Part shown: one piece after another, positions 14,664-19,232 of the stretch
Layout: the number at the start of each line of letters is the position of its first letter
How positions within the stretch are numbered: position 1 is the stretch's first letter
From: a virus
Reading direction: 5' to 3' (one strand)
DNA length: 26,270 bases
Virus record (IMG/VR): IMGVR_UViG_3300034374_001723
Location: 1-26,270 of that record
The notes under the pieces: model-generated
What the model saw: only the letters and a program-made list of their open reading frames with translations
What the model was told of the DNA's origin: nothing
The model's database searches: none
Position numbers and translations under genes: made by a program

Positions 14664-15563
14664 TTAGAAGTCCAGTGTAGGCATCTGTTGGATGATCTTG
14701 TCGATATCCTGTTTGGTCTGCAAACGCTGAGTCTCACTGTTCCGCAACGCATCCGGCGTTATCCCGTCCAATGCCATGCGCAGATTGTTGGTGATACCGG
14801 TCATCGTTGCGTCATTGGTGACGTTGCAGTTGCGCATAAGTTCCACAAACTTAGCCACATTACTTACCAGAGTGTCATGGAACCCTGTTGGCTTATCGTC
14901 ACCGGAGTAGTTCAGCATCTTGGACATGTTCTCCAGTGGCTCACGCAGTCGCTTGAACACATCGCTGTACGCAGATTCCACCCTGCGCTTGAGCATATCC
15001 TCGTACTGGGACTTCATGGCGTGCGCAGCTTGGTTGCCCACCTGTACGATCCAGTTGTCGGGATCAACCAACGGCTCGTAATCAATGTGGATAGCAATCC
15101 GGCAATCAAGTGCGTACACACTTGGGAACAGAGATTGGTCAAACAAGTCCCCAAGCTCCATTTGCGCAGCACTCGCTGCTCGCGGGTAGTCATCGAGAAA
15201 CTCGGCTTTGAGTTGGTAAAACTCGTTTGTGAAATCCTCCATCTGTGCCTGATAGTCGAGCAGTTTAGCGTTCGACACCAGACGCGCACCCAAGTTACCC
15301 CAAGGCAGAGTGTTGTCCATGTGCCACCGATAGATAGTCCGACTGAGTTTCTGTAGTGCAGCATGCTGCGGACTCTCGATAAGTTTCTTGCGTGAGGTAA
15401 CACGCTTAGGGTCGGCATGCTTGATACGTGCCAGTGCCCTCGCAGCCTCGGGGTCGTTCTTCACCAGATCAGGCACGCTGCGTGACAGGCTGACAACCAT
15501 TGCGCTAGTGGCAATCGATGGTACAACTACTTCGTCGAGTTGAGTTTGTGTTTCGTAGCTCAT
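14664..15563 (-). CDS. DUF3150-like protein, third member of the MoxR/VWA module
   Basis: 299 aa from the ATG at 15563, which has AGGAG six bases upstream; the frame is open back to 15812, but that part covers a palindrome, phased repeats and another gene. The sequence is mostly helical: VVSLSRSVPDLVKN start, SPQHAALQKLSRTIYRWHMD, NTLPWGNLGARLVSNAKLLD, then YQAQMEDFTNEFYQLKAEFL, LGDLFDQSLFPSV, and a C-terminal half with FHDTLVSNVAKFVELM. The order 'VSLS..., helix, NTLPWG-x-x-GARL, helix, FL-x-x-YP, LGDLFD' matches my memory of DUF3150, a phage family usually encoded next to MoxR and VWA genes. It may be an adaptor or substrate for the chaperone complex (inference). Confidence 0.7.
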   Translation of the reverse strand: MSYETQTQLDEVVVPSIATSAMVVSLSRSVPDLVKNDPEAARALARIKHADPKRVTSRKKLIESPQHAALQKLSRTIYRWHMDNTLPWGNLGARLVSNAKLLDYQAQMEDFTNEFYQLKAEFLDDYPRAASAAQMELGDLFDQSLFPSVYALDCRIAIHIDYEPLVDPDNWIVQVGNQAAHAMKSQYEDMLKRRVESAYSDVFKRLREPLENMSKMLNYSGDDKPTGFHDTLVSNVAKFVELMRNCNVTNDATMTGITNNLRMALDGITPDALRNSETQRLQTKQDIDKIIQQMPTLDF

Positions 15564-15576
15564 TACGTTCTCCTTT

Positions 15577-15593
15577 TCTGACAGGTTGTCAGA
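15577..15593. promoter_or_regulatory. 17-bp palindrome, locus A (single copy)
   Basis: TCTGACAGGTTGTCAGA: perfect 7-base arms around a 3-base spacer. It lies between the phased repeat and the AGGAG of the DUF3150-like gene. On the transcribed strand the right arm runs directly into AAAAGGAG, so it could act as an operator in DNA or as a 7-pair, 3-loop hairpin beside the ribosome site in RNA. Confidence 0.65.
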
Positions 15594-15600
15594 TTTTTCA

Positions 15601-15650
15601 GTTTGGTTAAGTTTCGTTTGATTTGACGCTGTTTCGTTCAGCGTTTGACT
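15601..15650. repeat. 10-bp phased TTT repeat upstream of DUF3150-like gene
   Basis: Successive 10-base units GTTTGGTTAA, GTTTCGTTTG, ATTTGACGCT, GTTTCGTTCA, then GCGTTTGACT, each with TTT at nearly the same place. Adjacent to palindrome A and about 40 bases from the start of the DUF3150-like gene. The pattern is less regular than at 14628 or 19011. Confidence 0.4.
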
Positions 15651-15703
15651 ATTATCGGACATATCCTGAACCCAGTCAAATGTTTGCTGATCGTGTTTAT
15701 CTA

Positions 15704-15874
15704 TCACAGTAACAGTCCTCCTATTGTGATCATTACCATAAACAGGAACGCAATCGTTCCCCCCACTACTATCTTGCACAGCGTCCATGCCAGACTCTCT
15801 TCCTCTGCCCACACGTACTTATTGTGCGGGTCATGTATGTTGTGACTCTTTCTGAAGTTATCCTGCTCGTTCAT
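15704..15874 (-). CDS. 56-aa single-pass membrane protein
   Basis: Start at ATG 15874 with GGAGG seven bases upstream; it follows the HAD phosphatase stop by two bases. The polar N-terminus MNEQDNFRKSHNIHDPHNKY is followed by WAEEESLAWTLCKIVVGG and a hydrophobic segment TIAFLFMVMITIGGLLL reaching the C-terminus. One transmembrane helix at the very C-terminal end (tail-anchored, N-terminus inside) is predicted by eye. It could be a small holin or pinholin-like protein, or a membrane anchor for a host-directed function; its distance from the lysin gene (7586) weakens the holin idea. Confidence 0.6.
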   Translation of the reverse strand: MNEQDNFRKSHNIHDPHNKYVWAEEESLAWTLCKIVVGGTIAFLFMVMITIGGLLL

Positions 15875-15876
15875 TG

Positions 15877-16386
15877 TTACTCCTCCCATGCTTCGACTTG
15901 TAAACAGCGGAAGCCATTCGCCCGCCACATATCCACCACGCACTGCCGGTCATCCAACACGCACAGCACGTCATCGGGTGTCAGACCAAGTTCCTGTACC
16001 ATTTCGAGTTTGACCTCGGTATCGGGTCGGCGGTCGTTAGCCTTACGCATGACTAACCGCTCGTCGTAATCCCAATCCTCGTGAACGTGTTTTTGTAACC
16101 ACTCAACAGTTTCGGCCCGCACCACGTCATTACGCCCAGACAGGAAATAAACCTCCCGCTCCACCGCTCCGCAGACCATGCAGCCTGAGTTGTGTCCGAG
16201 TATCAACGACTCCAGTATCTGGATAACGTCCCTGTTCGGCGCGTCATCGACGCATGCCGCATTGAAGCTATCCCAATCGCGCTCGGCGTAGGGCTTCAGC
16301 GTCCCGTCAGGATTCTTGATGTAGGGGAGCCGGTGGTTCACATCGGCCAGTGTTCCGTCTAGGTCGCACAAAATTACTTCTTTCAT
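15877..16386 (-). CDS. HAD-superfamily phosphatase (polynucleotide kinase 3'-phosphatase-like)
   Basis: 169 aa from ATG 16386, eight bases after GGGAG; ATGs at 16401 and 16392 are less well placed. Motif I VILCDLDGTLAD has the nucleophile and acid/base aspartates (D8, D10), motif II is VYFLSGRNDVVR (S and G of the turn), motif III is a Lys near RPDTEVKLEMVQ, and motif IV is VLCVLDDRQCVVDMWR. The cap is small and includes GCMVCGAVE, a CxxC. The layout closely resembles the phosphatase domain of T4 Pnkp and similar phage HAD proteins (DLDGTLAD, FLSGR, VLDDR-x-x-V-x-x-W). A role in repairing 3'-phosphate RNA or DNA ends, or in nucleotide metabolism, is plausible; no kinase domain is attached. 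Confidence 0.88.
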   Translation of the reverse strand: MKEVILCDLDGTLADVNHRLPYIKNPDGTLKPYAERDWDSFNAACVDDAPNRDVIQILESLILGHNSGCMVCGAVEREVYFLSGRNDVVRAETVEWLQKHVHEDWDYDERLVMRKANDRRPDTEVKLEMVQELGLTPDDVLCVLDDRQCVVDMWRANGFRCLQVEAWEE

Positions 16387-16388
16387 TC

Positions 16389-16625
16389 TCATTTCTCCCA
16401 TCGCTTTGGATTGAATTGTTTAGCTGTCTCGAACGCACTCTCGTGAGAGCAGACCGCAGCAGCTTGTTTGTGTTGCTCGATTATCGGGAATTGCTTGGGC
16501 GCCCCCCACCCTTGGGATTCGGCACACGGCTTGCAATACTCGAAATATTTAGCGCGATCCGCCGGGTACAGTAAGCCGCAACGTACGCAACCATGTTCTG
16601 ATAAGTTAGCTTTGGTCTTGCTCAT
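16389..16625 (-). CDS. 78-aa zinc-finger-like protein
   Basis: Start at ATG 16625, five bases after AGGAG; the longer frame to 16682 has no ribosome site. Seen: HGCVRCGLLYPADRAKYFEY followed by CKPCAE, two CxxC pairs 18 residues apart, a classic treble-clef or zinc-ribbon spacing, then a polar tail with a further Cys (AAAVCSHESAF) and ending NPKRWEK. Overlaps the 72-aa gene upstream by 20 bases and is followed two bases later by the phosphatase. Probably a small zinc protein of the early region; partner unknown. Confidence 0.7.
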   Translation of the reverse strand: MSKTKANLSEHGCVRCGLLYPADRAKYFEYCKPCAESQGWGAPKQFPIIEQHKQAAAVCSHESAFETAKQFNPKRWEK

Positions 16626-16824
16626 CACGGCTCCTCTTTTCCTGCTCAATGGCAGCCTGCTCGGCTCGCTTCTCCTGCTCAACGACTGCCCCTTCTAGGT
16701 CATCGTAGAACGCGTACAGTTGACTGCATATCGGACGGGTGACGTACAGTGGCAAATCCATATCAAGAATGAGGTCGTCAATCTTGTCTAACAGGTCGTC
16801 GATTTTGTCTAGTTGTTCGTGCAT
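16606..16824 (-). CDS. 72-aa coiled-coil protein, first gene left of the regulatory hub
   Basis: ATG 16824 with GGAG seven bases upstream; the frame opens at 16866 inside the palindromes, so the internal ATG is preferred. The N-terminus has a heptad-like duplication LDKIDDLLDKIDDLILDMDL, then LYVTRPICSQLYAFYDDLEG and a charged helix rich in Glu, Lys, Gln and Ala ending RDEQDQS. The sequence predicts a helical hairpin or dimer. Two 17-bp palindromes end 16 bases before the start, so it is probably controlled by whatever binds them. Function unknown. Confidence 0.6.
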   Translation of the reverse strand: MHEQLDKIDDLLDKIDDLILDMDLPLYVTRPICSQLYAFYDDLEGAVVEQEKRAEQAAIEQEKRSRDEQDQS

Positions 16825-16840
16825 AAGTAGTCTCCGTTTT

Positions 16841-16875
16841 TCTGACAAAGTGTAAGATTCTGACAAAGTGTCAGA
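16841..16875. promoter_or_regulatory. Tandem 17-bp palindromes, locus B
   Basis: TCTGACAAAGTGTAAGA (16841-16857, one arm mismatch) and TCTGACAAAGTGTCAGA (16859-16875, perfect), exactly 18 bases apart. They precede the ribosome site of the 72-aa gene; on its strand the pair ends TGTCAGAAAAACGGAG, matching locus A (TGTCAGAAAAGGAG). Confidence 0.7.
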
Positions 16876-16952
16876 AATCGCTCAGTGCTGGGCGTTGCTC
16901 ACAGTCCCTCTCCCAGCATCATTATTATCCCATTTCCCCAGATTTGGGTCAA

Positions 16953-16958
16953 ATTATA
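16953..16958 (-). promoter_or_regulatory. Possible -10 box (TATAAT) for the leftward block
   Basis: On the minus strand TATAAT occurs inside CGAGTTTCTATAATTTGACC, about 130 bases before the 72-aa gene and upstream of palindrome locus B. No good -35 hexamer is seen 16-18 bases earlier. A short palindrome AGAAAC-TC-GTTTCT (16958-16971) overlaps it and could be an operator. The only non-iteron signal seen between 16876 and 16982. Confidence 0.3.
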
Positions 16959-16982
16959 GAAACTCGTTTCTCTAACTCTTAT

Positions 16983-17367
16983 ATTGCAACCATTGCAACT
17001 TTAGCGTTTTTGAGGAGGTTGCAGAATGAAATCCAGTAACTACGCGGGCTGTGGGTTGCTTTGCAACTTTGCAACCATTGCAACCTTGGTTTGACTACGA
17101 TCTGTGAAAATAGGCCGGAGGGGGGAGGAAGGGGAGAAATCTCCCAGAATTCACAGGAGTGACGTTTTGGAGGTTGCAATGGTTGCAATGGTTGCAATAC
17201 AAAATAAGAAAAAATAAAAAATTAAATAAATATAATAATAATAGTAACTTAGTACCAAATCCCCCCACCCAATTTACTACCCCCTATTGCAACCTTGCCG
17301 TTTTTCCAAAGGTTGCAATGGTTGCAATACCCCTCTACCTAATGCTACCAATGCAACCTTTGCAACC
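16983..17367. repeat. GGTTGCAAT iteron cluster, candidate replication origin
   Basis: About 14 copies of a 9-base unit GGTTGCAAT or its complement. Inverted set: 16983, 16992, 17060, 17068, 17077. Direct set: three exact head-to-tail copies at 17172-17198. Then mixed: 17286 inverted, 17311 and 17320 direct, 17350 and 17359 inverted; a degenerate copy is at 17017. Two more sit at 18766-18782. The unit holds the palindrome TTGCAA. Iterons in tandem at 9-base spacing, both orientations, beside an AT-rich tract in a gene-free region are the classic layout of an iteron origin. No coding potential is seen in this stretch. Confidence 0.65.
17199..17250. other. AT-rich tract beside iterons (candidate DNA unwinding element)
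   Basis: Directly after the three perfect iterons, about 50 bases contain almost only A and T (only two G and one C by eye): AAAATAAGAAAAAATAAAAA followed by ATTAAATAAATATAATAATA. Sharp contrast with the C-rich and mixed sequence on both sides. Fits a duplex-unwinding region of an origin (inference). Confidence 0.6.
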
Positions 17368-17394
17368 TTTTTTATATCGAACATGTTTATCTAA

Positions 17395-17555
17395 TGGCAG
17401 TTAGCCTGAAGGAGAACTGGTTTCTGTTTTTCTGACAAGTTGTAAGATTCTGACAATCTGTCAGATTTTTTGGCGTGGTGGCAATGCGCCACAAGGGAAC
17501 TGGTTTCTGTATCTGGGGGGACGTGGCAGTTAGCCACAAGGGAACTGGTTTCTAT
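17395..17555. repeat. 32-bp repeat in three copies with GGC-N5-GCC core
   Basis: Copies at 17395-17427, 17479-17510 and 17524-17555. Shared form: TGGCAGTTAGCCACAAGGG followed by AACTGGTTTCTGT. Copies 2 and 3 start GTGGC-N5-GCCAC with different N5 (AATGC, AGTTA), so the short hairpin is kept while its loop varies; copy 1 is less perfect. Intervals are 84 and 45 bases, and palindrome locus C lies between copies 1 and 2. No open frame crosses them. Confidence 0.65.
17431..17465. promoter_or_regulatory. Tandem 17-bp palindromes, locus C
   Basis: TCTGACAAGTTGTAAGA (17431-17447) and TCTGACAATCTGTCAGA (17449-17465), 18-base period, same order and same C-to-A arm change as locus B. No gene starts beside it: leftward lie the iterons, rightward the 32-bp repeats. 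Confidence 0.7.
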
Positions 17556-17561
17556 AGGCAC

Positions 17562-17593
17562 AAAAAAAAGGGCAGACTCCGAAGAGCCTGCCC
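17562..17593 (-). terminator. Rho-independent terminator with UUCG loop, after the 40-aa gene
   Basis: On the minus strand: GGGCAG-G-CTC-TTCG-GAG-T-CTGCCC (17593 to 17570) followed by eight T. One mismatch in the stem; AAA/TTT extend it on both sides, so it may also work rightward. Near copy of the hairpin at 17743-17764. It is eight bases beyond the stop of the 40-aa gene. Confidence 0.85.
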
Positions 17594-17600
17594 TTTGGGT

Positions 17601-17723
17601 TTACTTTTTTATCAATTCTACCGTTACAGGAAATTCGTTTTCGTAGAATATAGATATATGTTTTAGAGCGGTTTCGATATCGAGGTCTTTAGAGATACCT
17701 AAACAGGTTATTCGAACGATCAT
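17601..17723 (-). CDS. 40-aa orphan mini-protein between twin terminators
   Basis: ATG 17723 has GGAG six bases upstream; an ATG two codons earlier is too close. Reads MIVRITCLGISKDLDIETAL, continuing KHISIFYENE and FPVTVELIKK, stop TAA at 17601. The pattern beta strand, helix, beta strand suggests a compact fold. It lies alone between two near-identical UUCG-loop terminators, so it is either its own transcription unit or read through from the 220-aa gene upstream. No family recognised. The strong ribosome site, balanced composition and terminator spacing argue for a real gene. Confidence 0.65.
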   Translation of the reverse strand: MIVRITCLGISKDLDIETALKHISIFYENEFPVTVELIKK

Positions 17724-17735
17724 AATCATCTCCAG

Positions 17736-17764
17736 AAAAAGAGGCAGGCTCCGAAGAGCCTGCC
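17736..17764 (-). terminator. Rho-independent terminator with UUCG loop, after the 220-aa gene
   Basis: Minus strand GGCAGGCTC-TTCG-GAGCCTGCC (17764 to 17743), a perfect 9-pair stem with an exceptionally stable C(UUCG)G loop, then TCTTTTT. It starts eight bases after the stop at 17772. The following TCTGGAG supplies the ribosome site of the 40-aa gene, so terminator and next gene are directly joined. Confidence 0.85.
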
Positions 17765-17771
17765 CGATAGA

Positions 17772-18434
17772 TCACTTGGTTTTCTTCAGGGTAATCCCTG
17801 CTGAACACCAGCCGTTGGTCATAGCAGTATCCATCTGCTTGATTTCGTCAGTACCGAATTCCTCGCGGAAGGTATGCAGGACTCGCGTGATAAACTTCGC
17901 GCGATCAACCTGTGCCTGCGTAGCATTATCCGGTGAATTCTGCTTAAGCAGGTAGTGCATCGCGCCGACAAAGCGCTGATCCGCTGACCACTCGGTCTTG
18001 TCGGCTTTGTTGCGCGGGCTACTGCCTTGCGCTACCGCACCATTGCGAAGCGCTTCGACGTATTCAAGCCAACCCATCAGCGCCTTGAAAGGCCGTCGAA
18101 TCTCGACGGTGACTAGTTGATCGTACGCTTTCTTCGCGTCTTCGCTCCAATCCTTACGTTCTGGCTTGGTGCTTTTCAGCATACGCTGTTCCGACTTCGG
18201 TCGCGTAGGGATCACCAGATCCTTGAAACATTCGCAAAGCGGATGGCCCTGCTTGAACGTATCTGGGAACTTGTCACGCGTCAGGCCCGCGTCGATCAGC
18301 AGGGTCGCCGTCTTTTCCGCTTGCTTGCGGAAATTGCTACCCGACTTGGCGAACTTGTCGATTTCAGCGCCAGACATAGCGTCTTGGTTACGATCGATTT
18401 CAGCAGCAGCGTTAGTTATAGATTGAATAGACAT
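17772..18434 (-). CDS. 220-aa phage protein in the regulatory hub, function unknown
   Basis: ATG 18434 with GGAG nine bases upstream; a start five codons earlier is open but lacks a ribosome site. Mostly helical and charged: SIQSITNAAAEIDRNQDAMS, EIDKFAKSGSNFRKQAEKTA, then TRDKFPDTFKQGHPLCECFK, a basic middle (RPKSEQRMLKSTKPERKDW), RRPFKALMGWLEYVEALRNG and a C-terminal part with FITRVLHTFREEFG and a Gly/Ser/Thr-containing ending LKKTK. No enzyme motif. An isolated cistron with its own leader, palindrome set and terminator beside the candidate origin suggests a highly expressed regulator or origin-binding protein (inference). Confidence 0.65.
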   Translation of the reverse strand: MSIQSITNAAAEIDRNQDAMSGAEIDKFAKSGSNFRKQAEKTATLLIDAGLTRDKFPDTFKQGHPLCECFKDLVIPTRPKSEQRMLKSTKPERKDWSEDAKKAYDQLVTVEIRRPFKALMGWLEYVEALRNGAVAQGSSPRNKADKTEWSADQRFVGAMHYLLKQNSPDNATQAQVDRAKFITRVLHTFREEFGTDEIKQMDTAMTNGWCSAGITLKKTK

Positions 18435-18489
18435 AAGATATAACTCCAATAGGATTAAAAGAAATGTGCCGGTTTGTGCCGGACACAGG

Positions 18490-18507
18490 TATATAGTGAC
18501 CTATATA
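18490..18507 (-). promoter_or_regulatory. Palindrome with T7-promoter-like sequence upstream of the 220-aa gene
   Basis: TATATAG-TGAC-CTATATA, perfect 7-base arms. Read on the minus strand, TTATATAGGTCACTATA matches the T7 promoter TAATACGACTCACTATA at 12 of 17 positions, including the whole TCACTATA end, but lacks the GGG start. It lies about 55 bases before the 220-aa start. Either an operator or a promoter for a phage RNA polymerase not encoded here. A direct repeat TGTGCCGG (18465 and 18475) sits between it and the gene. Confidence 0.35.
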
Positions 18508-18525
18508 AACGTGTTTGGATAGTTT

Positions 18526-18560
18526 TCTGACAATCTGTCAGATTCTTACAATCTGTCAGA
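18526..18560. promoter_or_regulatory. Tandem 17-bp palindromes, locus D (inverted orientation)
   Basis: TCTGACAATCTGTCAGA (18526-18542) and TCTTACAATCTGTCAGA (18544-18560), again an 18-base period. The imperfect member is on the right, so the pair is inverted relative to loci B and C and faces the late operon. About 92 bases upstream of the 220-aa start and directly next to the G-quadruplex motif. Confidence 0.7.
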
Positions 18561-18565
18561 AAATG

Positions 18566-18590
18566 CCCCCCCACCCTACCCCCACCCCCC
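18566..18590 (-). other. Strict G-quadruplex motif
   Basis: On the minus strand four G runs of 6, 5, 3 and 7 are separated by loops of 1, 2 and 1 base (plus strand: CCCCCCCACCCTACCCCCAC then CCCCC). The first base is six from palindrome D. Such short loops predict a very stable quadruplex. Confidence 0.75.
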
Positions 18591-19010
18591 GTGGCTGGAG
18601 CAGGTACCATAGGCCCGCGTATACATACTATTACGCTCAAACGATTGGCGATTATTTGTCCCAATAAATCTAATAATATTTATTGTCCGGGCATTAATCT
18701 AAGTTACCTAAACAAGTTTACTCCCCACCCCCTTAAGTACGTCTTGCGACCACCCCTTAAACAAAGGTTGCAAAGTTGCAATGCCCCCTCCCCCCTTCTT
18801 TTTGAAACCCCGTCCTACTTACCCCACCCCCTCCATTTCCGGCATACCCCCCGTCAGGAGTCCCGAGGTACTTACACAAACAAATTTTTGTTATTTAACT
18901 TAGCTTTGATTTCTGCAATGTTCTTATTTTAGTGGCAGGCTATAGCCCTTACCCCATTTAGCTTTTAGTTCTTTCTGCCACCTATGCCACTTTTTTTGGA
19001 AAACTTTTTA
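18591..19010. other. Gene-free stretch between the divergent blocks
   Basis: No credible gene. It holds two further GTTGCAA iterons (18766-18782) and several C-rich runs on the plus strand (18721-18755, 18783-18835). There is a GGCTATAGCC palindrome (18938-18947) and an inverted repeat GTGGCAG/CTGCCAC (18932-18938 with 18975-18981) followed by ATGCCAC and seven T. A 15-base sequence CTTTGATTTCTGCAA (18904-18918) recurs exactly at 19061-19075. The late promoter is probably in this stretch or just after it, but I cannot point to a convincing -35/-10 pair. Confidence 0.5.
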
Positions 19011-19060
19011 TCTAACAGTTTCTAACACTTTCTAACAGTTTCTAACACATCCCAACACTT
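19011..19060. repeat. Five 10-bp phased TCTAACACTT repeats
   Basis: Consecutive units TCTAACAGTT, TCTAACACTT, TCTAACAGTT, TCTAACACAT, CCCAACACTT. Perfect 10-base period, one helical turn, located 173 bases before the first late gene. Directly followed by the second copy of CTTTGATTTCTGCAA. Probably binding sites for a late regulator or curved DNA. Confidence 0.75.
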
Positions 19061-19094
19061 CTTTGATTTCTGCAACACGCGTGATATTGTGAGT

Positions 19095-19183
19095 TAGGGG
19101 CTACATGTTTCACCTATTAATCTCCTTGAGCGCCCCTATTTATGCCCTCGCCGACGACTCCACACGTTGCGAGGGTTCTTTTT
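19095..19183 (+). promoter_or_regulatory. Two-hairpin leader of the terminase operon, second hairpin terminator-like
   Basis: Hairpin 1: TAGGGGC (19095-19101) with GCCCCTA (19132-19138), seven pairs. Hairpin 2: CCCTCGC (19145-19151) with GCGAGGG (19169-19175), seven GC-rich pairs and a 17-base loop, followed by TTCTTTTT. It would end rightward transcripts 50 bases before the small-terminase gene, so it may be an attenuator or a target for antitermination. Confidence 0.55.
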
Positions 19184-19232
19184 GGTCTATATACTTGCAC
19201 CCAACGGCTTCGGCTTGCGGAAAGGTGTTTGT

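Noticed and set aside
14643-15356. 237-codon plus-strand frame opposite the DUF3150-like gene
   Set aside because: His- and Leu-rich composition typical of antisense reading; the minus frame shows family-like motifs.
15564-15812. N-terminal extension of the DUF3150-like protein by 83 residues
   Set aside because: It would cover a palindrome, phased repeats and the ribosome site AGGAG, and overlap the small membrane protein gene; low-complexity Asn/Gln/Thr translation.
16979-17197. 72-codon minus-strand frame across the iterons
   Set aside because: Its QPLQPLQP and LQWLQS segments are translations of the 9-bp repeat; it is not a gene.
17395-17555. CRISPR array
   Set aside because: Only three copies, unequal intervals of 84 and 45 bases, an operator pair inside one interval and no cas genes.
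18591-18932. 113-codon plus-strand open frame in the gap
   Set aside because: Rich in Pro, Ser and Asn, covers C-runs and iterons, has no ribosome site and no recognisable fold.
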